Translations under genes and position numbers: made by a program
Shown: positions 42,873 to 49,961 of the stretch, piece by piece
How the letters are laid out: every line of letters starts with the position of its first letter
Numbering within the stretch: the first letter of the stretch is position 1
DNA from: Bradyrhizobium manausense
GTDB taxonomy: Bacteria; Pseudomonadota; Alphaproteobacteria; Rhizobiales; Xanthobacteraceae
Assembly: GCF_018129685.1 (NCBI RefSeq)
Contig: NZ_JAFCLG010000006.1
Coordinates: 248,001-312,000 of the forward strand
Reading direction: 5' to 3'
Length of the DNA stretch: 64,000 nt
Notes under the pieces: model-generated
What the model was told of the DNA's origin: nothing
Databases searched by the model: none
The model's input: only the letters and a program-made list of their open reading frames with translations

Positions 42873-43217
42873 ATGGATCCTGTTTATCGCGTGGTGACAC
42901 AATTGCCGCTCACCGAGCTATGGCGCGGCGAGGGCGCTTTGGATGTGCGACGAGCCGAAGATGTGAGCGAGGTCGACATTAAGCTGCTCCTCCGGAACGG
43001 TTCGACCTTTGTGGTGGCAGACGTTGGAAAACCGTTGATGTGGATCCCTGAGGTCGATCGCTTTGCCTTCTGGAAGGCTGAGGTGAAAGACCGCTTGGTT
43101 TCTTCGGGTACCCGTTCTTTCCGTCTCGATGATTACGTGGGCGGCTATTGCTACACCGCGACGGTTTGGCGGAGCACGTCTGCTGCGCCAGTCATAGTCT
43201 TAGAAATGCATCACTAG
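42873..43217 (+). CDS. Hypothetical protein, 114 residues
   Basis: The product starts MDPVYRVVTQLPLTELW and ends VIVLEMHH. It is a soluble mixed alpha/beta protein with no signal or membrane segment. Its base composition is lower in GC than that of its neighbours, which may mean recent transfer. I recognise no family. Confidence 0.55.
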   Translation: MDPVYRVVTQLPLTELWRGEGALDVRRAEDVSEVDIKLLLRNGSTFVVADVGKPLMWIPEVDRFAFWKAEVKDRLVSSGTRSFRLDDYVGGYCYTATVWRSTSAAPVIVLEMHH

Positions 43218-43359
43218 CCTTGTTACCGATATGCCGCGTGAGACCACTTGCGCACACCCGCTACCCTCTCGCGGGGCGGAATATTTCCGCGCTTGCCAAC
43301 CGGGCCAGTGCGGTTCAGAAAAAAGCGCCAAGAAAAAACGCGAGCGGAGACCTGAAGTT

Positions 43360-44517
43360 TTGACCATCAAGGGCAAAGCCTACATTGCCGGGATCTACGA
43401 ACACCCGACCCGGCATGCGCCGGACAAATCCACCGCCCAGCTTCACGCCGAGGTCGCCAAGGGCGCGATCGAGGATGCCGGGATCAGCAAGGACGACGTC
43501 GACGGCTATTTCTGCGCGGGCGACGCGCCCGGCGGCGCCTGGCCGATGGTCGACTATCTCGGGCTCAACACCAAAAAGCTCCGCCACGTCGATTCCACCG
43601 AGACCGGCGGCTGCTCCTACATCATCCACCTCGGCCATGCGGCCGAAGCCATCGCGGCGGGCAAGTGCTCGATCGCGCTGATCACGCTCGCCGGCAAGCC
43701 GCGCACTGGTGCGATGCCGCCGCGTGCGGCCGGCGCGGAAGCCGATTTCGAATCCGCTTATGGCGCGACCACGCACAATGCCTATGGCATGTGTGCCATG
43801 CGCCATATGCACGACTATGGCACCACGAGCGAGCAGCTCGCCTGGATCAAGGTCGCGGCCTCGCATCACGCGCAATACAATCCGAATGCGATGCTCAAGG
43901 ACGTCGTTACCGTCGAGGACGTGCTGAACTCGCCGATGATCTCCGATCCGCTGCATCGCATGGATTGCTGCGTCGTCTCCGATGGCGGCGGCGCGCTGAT
44001 CGTGACGACGCCCGAGATTGCCAGGAGCCTGAAGAAGCCGCAGGTACGCCTGATCGGCCATGGCGAGGCGATGAAGGGTCCACGCGGCGGCAAGGATCTC
44101 GATCTCACCTATTCCGCCGGCATCTGGTCCGGCCCGCGCGCGTTCGAGGAAGCCGGCATCACGCCGAAGGACATCAAATACGCCTCGATCTACGACAGCT
44201 TCACCATCACCGTCTTGATGCAGCTCGAAGACCTCGGCTTCTGCAAGAAGGGCGAGGGCGGCAGGTTCGTCGCCGACGGCAATCTGATTTCCGGCGTCGG
44301 CAAGCTGCCGTTCAACACCGATGGCGGCGGCCTCTGCAGCAACCATCCCGTCAATCGCGGCGGCATGACCAAGATCATCGAGGCTGTGCGGCAGCTGCGC
44401 GGCGAGGCGCATCCGAAGGTGCAGGTTCCGAATTGCGATCTCGCCATCGCCCATGGCACCGGCGGCCTTCTGGGCGTTCGCCATGCCGCCTCGACCGCCA
44501 TTCTGGAGCGCGTGTGA
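43360..44517 (+). CDS. Thiolase-family (SCP-x-like) protein
   Basis: The 385-residue protein belongs to the thiolase superfamily, the SCP-x/lipid-transfer type. It shows TETGGCSYIIHLGHAAEAIA near residues 78-97, MDCCVVSDGGGALIVT near 201-216, YDSFTITVLMQLEDLGF near 278-294, and HGTGG near the C-terminus. I chose the TTG at 43360 (LTIKGKAYIAG), as the open frame further upstream shows no resemblance. It overlaps the OB-fold gene by 1 bp; the two families pair in many genomes. Confidence 0.88.
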   Translation: MTIKGKAYIAGIYEHPTRHAPDKSTAQLHAEVAKGAIEDAGISKDDVDGYFCAGDAPGGAWPMVDYLGLNTKKLRHVDSTETGGCSYIIHLGHAAEAIAAGKCSIALITLAGKPRTGAMPPRAAGAEADFESAYGATTHNAYGMCAMRHMHDYGTTSEQLAWIKVAASHHAQYNPNAMLKDVVTVEDVLNSPMISDPLHRMDCCVVSDGGGALIVTTPEIARSLKKPQVRLIGHGEAMKGPRGGKDLDLTYSAGIWSGPRAFEEAGITPKDIKYASIYDSFTITVLMQLEDLGFCKKGEGGRFVADGNLISGVGKLPFNTDGGGLCSNHPVNRGGMTKIIEAVRQLRGEAHPKVQVPNCDLAIAHGTGGLLGVRHAASTAILERV

Positions 44518-44906
44518 TGAGTGAAGCGAAAAAATATTCTGCCCCGATCACGAACCCCGAGACCGCTGCGTTCTGGGACGCAGCCAGCCGCGGCAAGTTC
44601 ATGATTAAGCGCTGCACCGCGTGCGGCGAGGCGCATTACTTCCCGCGTTCGATCTGCCCGTTCTGCTACTCCGACAAGACGGTGTGGGAGGAAGCGTCGG
44701 GCGAGGGCACGATCTACACGTATAGCCTGATGCGGAAGTCGCCGACCGGTCCTTATGCCATCGGCTACGTCACGCTGATGGAGGGACCGTCGGTGCAGAC
44801 CAACTTCGTCGACTGCGATCTGGAGAAGCTCAAGATCGGCCAGAAGGTGAAGGTGGTGTTCAAGCCGACCGACGGCGCCCCGCTGCCATTCTTTACGGTG
44901 GCCTAG
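44517..44906 (+). CDS. Zn-ribbon/OB-fold protein partner of thiolase
   Basis: The 129-residue protein has a rubredoxin-like zinc ribbon CTACGEAHYFPRSICPFC (residues 32-49) followed by an acyl-CoA-associated OB-fold domain (GEGTIYTYSLMRKSP, then VQTNFVD). Such DUF35-type proteins form complexes with SCP-x-like thiolases. Its start overlaps the thiolase stop (TGATG), indicating stoichiometric translation. Confidence 0.92.
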   Translation: MSEAKKYSAPITNPETAAFWDAASRGKFMIKRCTACGEAHYFPRSICPFCYSDKTVWEEASGEGTIYTYSLMRKSPTGPYAIGYVTLMEGPSVQTNFVDCDLEKLKIGQKVKVVFKPTDGAPLPFFTVA

Positions 44907-44924
44907 TTCTTCCTTCCCCCCTTG

Positions 44925-45060
44925 CGGAGGAAGGTGGCGCGAAGCGCCGGATGAGGGGTCTCGTTCCGCAGAGAGATTATTCAATGCGGAAGCAACCCCT
45001 CACCCAAACGAGCTTGCCGCACGGCTCTCGCAGCCCTCGCCCACAAGGGGAGAGGGCACG
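44925..45060. repeat. CCCTCACCC/CTCTCCC-type extragenic repeat
   Basis: The 198-bp gap before the MaoC gene carries GAGGAAGGTGGCGCGAAGCG, CCCCTCACCC and GGGGAGAGGGC motifs that form imperfect inverted repeats. The type is widely scattered in related genomes. No gene is visible in it. Confidence 0.55.
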
Positions 45061-45104
45061 TTGACTGGCGGCGGCGCATAAGAATCCGGGAGGAAACCAA
45101 CAAG

Positions 45105-45965
45105 ATGTCCGCCAGATACGAAGAACTCAAAAGCCTCAAGAACATCGGCCAGAAATACGCCTACACCGATCGCGAAGTGATGCTCTACGCCTATGGCATC
45201 GGTCTCGGCGCCGATCCGATGGACGAGAACGAGCTCGCCTTCGTCAACGAGGGCACGCTGACGCCGCGTCCGCTCAAGGTGGTGCCGACCTTCGCGTCCG
45301 TCGCGGCTTGGGGCTCGGGCCCGGGCGAGATGAACCTCAACCGCGTGATGGTGGTCGACGGCGAGCGAGACATCACCTTCCATCAACCGCTGCCGGTTGC
45401 CGCCAACATCACCGCCGATTCCTCCGTGCTCGAGGTCTACGACAAGGGCGAGGGCAAAGGCGTCGTCATCAGCCATCAGACCGTGCTGAAGAACGAGAAG
45501 GGCGAGAAGCTTGCGACACTCGTCGCCTCGCGCTTCGCCCGAGGGGATGGCGGCTTTGGTGGGCCGAACCTGACGCAGCCCGATCCGCACAAGATTCCCT
45601 CGCGCGCGCCCGACAGAACCATCGATATCACCACGCGCCCCGACCAGGCGTTGGTCTATCGCCTCTGCGGCGACCGCAATCCGCTGCACTCGGATCCAGA
45701 GTTTGCGAAGAAGGCCGGCTTCCCGCGCCCGATCCTGCACGGCATGTGCACATACGGCATCACCTGCCGCGGCGTGCTGCAGACCTATGCCGATTACGAC
45801 GCCTCAGCCTTCCGCCAGCACGTCGCGCGGTTCTCGTCGCCGGTTTATCCCGGGGAGACCGTGACCATGGACCTCTGGAAGGATGGCAATGTGATCTCGT
45901 TCGAAGCGAGGGTGAACTCGCGCGGAGTCACGGTGATCAAGAACGGCAAGACGGTGCTGGGTTAA
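45105..45965 (+). CDS. MaoC-family enoyl-CoA hydratase (MFE-2 hydratase type)
   Basis: The 286-residue two-hotdog protein resembles the hydratase-2 domain of peroxisomal multifunctional enzyme 2. The N-terminal half shows VMLYAYGIGLGADPMDENEL near residues 25-44. The catalytic hotdog has YRLCGDRNPLHSDPEFAKKA near 185-204 and the FPRPILHGMCTYG motif. It hydrates trans-2-enoyl-CoA to the (3R)-hydroxy form. An SDR gene 155 bp downstream resembles the other half of that enzyme. Confidence 0.9.
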   Translation: MSARYEELKSLKNIGQKYAYTDREVMLYAYGIGLGADPMDENELAFVNEGTLTPRPLKVVPTFASVAAWGSGPGEMNLNRVMVVDGERDITFHQPLPVAANITADSSVLEVYDKGEGKGVVISHQTVLKNEKGEKLATLVASRFARGDGGFGGPNLTQPDPHKIPSRAPDRTIDITTRPDQALVYRLCGDRNPLHSDPEFAKKAGFPRPILHGMCTYGITCRGVLQTYADYDASAFRQHVARFSSPVYPGETVTMDLWKDGNVISFEARVNSRGVTVIKNGKTVLG

Positions 45966-45996
45966 GCGGTCCGCATGCGCCGCTCTGAGTTATTTT

Positions 45997-46086
45997 CGTC
46001 ATGCCCGCGCTTGTCCCGGGCATCCACGTTCTTTCGTGCAGTTGGCGACCAGGTTCGTGGATGGCCGGACAAGCCCGGCCATGACG
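45997..46086. repeat. CGTCATGCCCG...CCCGGCCATGACG extragenic repeat
   Basis: This copy has the same composite structure as 37531-37613, in inverted orientation (hairpin GATGGCCGG...CCGGCCATGACG at its right end). It lies between the MaoC and SDR genes and may lower co-transcription. Confidence 0.75.
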
Positions 46087-46120
46087 GAGCAAGAAAACAA
46101 AAGAACAGGGAGAAGCCACT

Positions 46121-46999
46121 ATGGGACTACTCGACGGCAAGGTTGCGCTGATCACCGGCGCGGGCGGGGGGCTGGGTGAGGCCTACGCAAAGTTGTTCGC
46201 GCGGGAAGGGGCCTCGGTCGTCGTCAACGATCTCGGCGGGCCGCGCGATGGCTCCGGCGCCGACAAATCGATGGCGCAGCTTGTGGTGGACGCGATCAAG
46301 GCCGAAGGCGGCAAGGCGGTCGCCAACGGCGCCGACATCTCCACCATGAAGGGCGGCCAGTCGGTGTTCGACGACGCCATCAAGCATTTCGGCCGCGCCG
46401 ACATCCTGGTCAACAACGCCGGCATCTTGCGCGATCAGACCTTCGCCAAGGCCAGCGAGGCCGATTGGGACAAGGTCATCAAGGTGCATCTGAAAGGCAC
46501 CTTTTGTTGCACCATGCCGGTGTTTCGCTGGATGCGGGAAAACGGCGGCGGCGTCATCGTCAACACCTCCTCGACATCAGGCCTGATCGGCAATTTCGGC
46601 CAGAGCAATTACGGCGCCGCCAAAGGCGGCATCTGGGGCCTGTCCAACGTGCTGGCGATCGAGGGCCGCAAGTACAATATCCGGATCTGGACGCTGGCCC
46701 CGGGGGCCCTGACCCGCATGACCGCAGACCTGCCCCGCTATAAGGAGAACCCCGGCGCGGCGCTGGGGCCGGACGGGATCGCGCCGGCCGTGCTATACAT
46801 GGTCAGCGATTTGTCGGGCGACCAGACCGGCAAGGTGCTGGGTGTGTCCGGGCCTCGCGGCGTGCGCGAAATGCGGATGATGGAGATGGAAGGCTGGAAA
46901 CCGCCGCACACGGGCTGGAACGCCCAGGACATCGTTGAGCATGCCAAGGAGATCTTCTTCTCCGAGGAGCAGATCAAGATGGGTGCGCGGAGGTTTTAG
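46121..46999 (+). CDS. SDR-family dehydrogenase (MFE-2 dehydrogenase type)
   Basis: The 292-residue SDR begins MGLLDGKVALITGAGGGLGE; the TGAGGGLG cofactor loop is at 12-19, NNAG at 98-101, Tyr164 and Lys168 in NYGAAKGG, and SSTSG in the active-site strand. The VVVNDLGGPRDGSG segment after beta-2 is characteristic of the (3R)-hydroxyacyl-CoA dehydrogenase domain of peroxisomal MFE-2. With the MaoC gene just upstream it could perform hydration and oxidation of enoyl-CoA. Confidence 0.9.
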   Translation: MGLLDGKVALITGAGGGLGEAYAKLFAREGASVVVNDLGGPRDGSGADKSMAQLVVDAIKAEGGKAVANGADISTMKGGQSVFDDAIKHFGRADILVNNAGILRDQTFAKASEADWDKVIKVHLKGTFCCTMPVFRWMRENGGGVIVNTSSTSGLIGNFGQSNYGAAKGGIWGLSNVLAIEGRKYNIRIWTLAPGALTRMTADLPRYKENPGAALGPDGIAPAVLYMVSDLSGDQTGKVLGVSGPRGVREMRMMEMEGWKPPHTGWNAQDIVEHAKEIFFSEEQIKMGARRF

Positions 47000-47005
47000 C
47001 CACAC

Positions 47006-47122
47006 TGTCGTTCCGGGGCGACGGGATCGCGCGAAGCGCGACCCGGAGAGCCCGGAATCCATAGCCACGAACCGGGGTTATGGATTCCGGGCCTGGCCCT
47101 TCGGGCCATCCCGGAATGACGA
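47006..47122. repeat. TGTCGTTCCGGGG-type extragenic repeat
   Basis: TCGTTCCGGGGCG and the mirrored CCCGGAATGACGA enclose a CCCGGAATCCATA/TATGGATTCCGGG inner inverted repeat. It fills the gap between the SDR and DHDPS-like genes. Confidence 0.7.
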
Positions 47123-47145
47123 AGAGAGAGAGACAAGGATAGACG

Positions 47146-48099
47146 ATGAAACTGACCGCCGACGCCAAGGGCACCTTCGCAATCGCGCCGACGCCGTTTC
47201 ACGACGACGGACGGATCGACGAGCGCTCGATCGACCGCCTCACCGATTTCTACGAGGAGGTCGGCTGCGATGGCGTCACGGTGCTGGGCATCCTGGGTGA
47301 GGCGCCGAAGTTGGACGCCGCCGAGGCCGAGCAGGTGGCGGTGCGCTACGTCAAGCGCGCCAAGACAATGCAGGTGATCGTCGGCGTCTCGGCACCGGGC
47401 TTTGCCACCATGCGATCGCTGGCCAGGGCCTCGATGGACGCGGGTGCTGCCGGCGTCATGATCGCGCCGCCGCCTAGCTTGCGGACTGACGACCAGATCG
47501 TTGGCTATTTCAAGCAGGCGGCCGAGGCGATCGGCCCTGATGTGCCCTGGGTGCTGCAGGACTACCCGCTGACCTTGCAGGTCGTGTTCACGCCCGCCGT
47601 GATCCGCAAGATCGTGATGGAGAATCCGAACTGCGTGATGCTCAAGCACGAGGATTGGCCGGGCCTCGAGAAGATCTCGACTTTGCGCGGCTTCCAGAAG
47701 GACGGCTCGCTCCGCCCGCTCTCGATCCTTTGCGGCAATGGCGGCACCTTCCTTGACTTCGAGATGGAGCGCGGGGCCGACGGCGCCATGACCGGCTACG
47801 CGTTCCCCGAGCTCTTGATCGACGTCGTCAATCTCTCCAAGGCCGGCAAGCGCGACGCGGCGCATGATCTGTTCGACGCGCATCTGCCGCTGATTCGCTA
47901 CGAGCAGCAGCCGGGCGTTGGCCTGACCGTCCGCAAATACGTGCTGCAGAAGCGCGGCATCATCGCCTCCAGCGCGCAGCGCAAGCCGGGCGCGACGATG
48001 ACGGCGACGGCGAAGGCCGAGGTCGACTATCTGCTGTCGCGCGTCGCCCGTGTCGACAAGCGCGCCAATCTCGGTCCGCAATCCAGCGCTGCAGGTTAG
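47146..48099 (+). CDS. DHDPS-family class I aldolase
   Basis: The 317-residue protein is a TIM-barrel of the dihydrodipicolinate synthase superfamily. Catalytic residues are recognisable: GILGE at 48-52, Tyr130, and the Schiff-base Lys157 in VMLKHED. The true DapA substrate pocket cannot be confirmed, so a pyruvate-dependent aldolase or hydratase-aldolase is the safer call. It ends 4 bp before the NUDIX gene and is likely co-transcribed with it. Confidence 0.87.
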   Translation: MKLTADAKGTFAIAPTPFHDDGRIDERSIDRLTDFYEEVGCDGVTVLGILGEAPKLDAAEAEQVAVRYVKRAKTMQVIVGVSAPGFATMRSLARASMDAGAAGVMIAPPPSLRTDDQIVGYFKQAAEAIGPDVPWVLQDYPLTLQVVFTPAVIRKIVMENPNCVMLKHEDWPGLEKISTLRGFQKDGSLRPLSILCGNGGTFLDFEMERGADGAMTGYAFPELLIDVVNLSKAGKRDAAHDLFDAHLPLIRYEQQPGVGLTVRKYVLQKRGIIASSAQRKPGATMTATAKAEVDYLLSRVARVDKRANLGPQSSAAG

Positions 48100-48103
48100 C
48101 TGA

Positions 48104-48898
48104 ATGCCCGAGACATCAGCATCACGCCCGGCCTCGACGATCCTCCTGCTCCGCGATGGCGCAAAGGAAGTGGAGATCTTCATGATGGTTCGCCATCACC
48201 AGATCGAGTTCAATTCGGGTGCGCTGGTGTTTCCGGGCGGCAGCGTCGATGCTGGCGATCAGGAGATCGTCAAGCGGTCCGACCTGTATTCCGGCGGCGA
48301 GGGCCTGAGTGAATCGGATCGCGGTTTTCGGATCGCCGCGATCCGCGAGACCTTCGAGGAGAGCGGCATTTTGCTGGCGCGTTCGAAGGGCTCGAACACG
48401 CCTGTTGATGCGAAGCGCGCCGGCGAGATCGCCGATGCGCATCGCGTGGCGCTCAACGAGCACAAGATCAGCTTCCTGAGCATTCTGGCCGACAACGATC
48501 TCCTGCTCGCGCTCGATACGCTCGTGCCCTACGCACACTGGATCACGCCGGAGGGCATGCCGAAGCGGTTCGATACCTGGTTCTTCCTGGCCGCCGCGCC
48601 GCCCGACCAGCTCGGCGCGCATGACGGACGGGAGTCAACCGACTCGATCTGGCTGTCCGCACGCGAGGCGGTGGAGGGCGGGGAGAGCGGCCGCTTCAAG
48701 CTGCCGTTTCCGACCACGCGCAATCTGATCCGGCTGGCGAAGCAACCGACGGTGAAATCGGCGCTCGACCATGCCAGGAGCCTGTCGATCGTCACGGTGG
48801 TGCCGGTCATGACGAAAACCGAAAGTGGCCGTCAGCTTCGCATTCCCCGCGAGGCCGGTTACGACGGCGAGGTGTTCGAGGTCGGCGCCGTCGGCTGA
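48104..48898 (+). CDS. NUDIX hydrolase (NUDT19-like)
   Basis: The 264-residue protein has the Nudix box core RETFEESG near residues 84-91. The first region contains MMVRHHQIEFNSGALVFPGG, as in the NUDT19/RP2 group, whose mammalian members hydrolyse CoA and acyl-CoA in peroxisomes. That substrate assignment fits the neighbouring acyl-CoA genes but is inference. It follows the DHDPS-like gene by 4 bp. Confidence 0.85.
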   Translation: MPETSASRPASTILLLRDGAKEVEIFMMVRHHQIEFNSGALVFPGGSVDAGDQEIVKRSDLYSGGEGLSESDRGFRIAAIRETFEESGILLARSKGSNTPVDAKRAGEIADAHRVALNEHKISFLSILADNDLLLALDTLVPYAHWITPEGMPKRFDTWFFLAAAPPDQLGAHDGRESTDSIWLSAREAVEGGESGRFKLPFPTTRNLIRLAKQPTVKSALDHARSLSIVTVVPVMTKTESGRQLRIPREAGYDGEVFEVGAVG

Positions 48899-48978
48899 TA
48901 TACTTCGACATTGAACGAAGTATCGGCACCTGCGGACGCGCTAGGTTCCGTCCATCGCGGAAATGGACGGGATGGCCA

Positions 48979-49893
48979 ATGGACACCAGGCAGGACACCA
49001 ACCTTGCCATCGAACTGACGCTGCTGGTCGCGCTCGCAACGCTCTGGGGCGGCTCCTACACCTTCATCAAGCTCGGCGTCGCCACGATCCCGCCCGTCAC
49101 GCTGATCGCTGCGCGCACGACGGTCGCGGGCCTGTTGCTGCTCGCGATCATGCGGGCGAGGGGCATCAGGATGCCCACAGACGCTGCGACCTGGCGGCGC
49201 TTCGCGTTCCAGGCCGTGCTCAACAGCGTGATCCCCTGGACGCTGATCGCCTGGGGCGAGCGCCATGTCGATGCTGCGCTCGCCACCATCCTCAATTCGG
49301 CGGGCCCGATCTTCACCTTTCTGCTCACGGCAATCGTCACCCGCCATGAGGCGACGACCCCGCGAAAACTGTTTGGCGTGGTCGCCGGCATGGCCGGCAT
49401 CCTGCTGATCGTCGGCGTCGATGCATTTCATGACATCGGCAGCGGCCTCGTTGCGGAAGCCGCCATCGTCGCGGCCACCGTCTGCTACGCCTGCGCCGCG
49501 ATCTTCGGCCGCAGCTTCAAGGGCCTCGATCCGATGGCGCCGGCTGCCGGTTCGTTACTTGCAGGCGCTTCTGTGCTGATCCCAGCCTCGCTCGTCGTCG
49601 AGCGGCCCTGGACGCTGTCGCCTTCGCTGAGCTCCATCCTGGCGCTGCTCGCGCTTGCGGTGTTCTCGACCGCGGCCGCCTTCGCGATCTACTTCCGCCT
49701 GATCCAGACCCTCGGCTCGGTCGGTACCACCGCCCAGGCTTATCTCCGCGTCCCCATCGGGGTCGCGATCAGCGTCGCCTGTCTTGGCGAAAGCCTGAGC
49801 CAGACCGCCTGGATCGGCCTTGCCTGCGTCGTCCTCGGGGTCGCCGCCATGGCGATCCCGGCCCGGTGGCCGGCCGTCGCTAAACCCTCATGA
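48979..49893 (+). CDS. EamA-family (DMT) transporter
   Basis: The 304-residue inner-membrane protein has ten hydrophobic segments in two EamA repeats. The first begins LVALATLWGGSYTFIKLGV and the second near residue 155. Members export amino acids, purines or other metabolites; the substrate here is unknown. Upstream a GGACGGGATGGCC stretch gives only a weak ribosome-binding site. Confidence 0.9.
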   Translation: MDTRQDTNLAIELTLLVALATLWGGSYTFIKLGVATIPPVTLIAARTTVAGLLLLAIMRARGIRMPTDAATWRRFAFQAVLNSVIPWTLIAWGERHVDAALATILNSAGPIFTFLLTAIVTRHEATTPRKLFGVVAGMAGILLIVGVDAFHDIGSGLVAEAAIVAATVCYACAAIFGRSFKGLDPMAPAAGSLLAGASVLIPASLVVERPWTLSPSLSSILALLALAVFSTAAAFAIYFRLIQTLGSVGTTAQAYLRVPIGVAISVACLGESLSQTAWIGLACVVLGVAAMAIPARWPAVAKPS

Positions 49894-49961
49894 AAACAGC
49901 CCTATAAGGCCGGCCGAGCCATGTTCCCCCCGAGGGGTGATACATCGTATATTAAGGGGAT

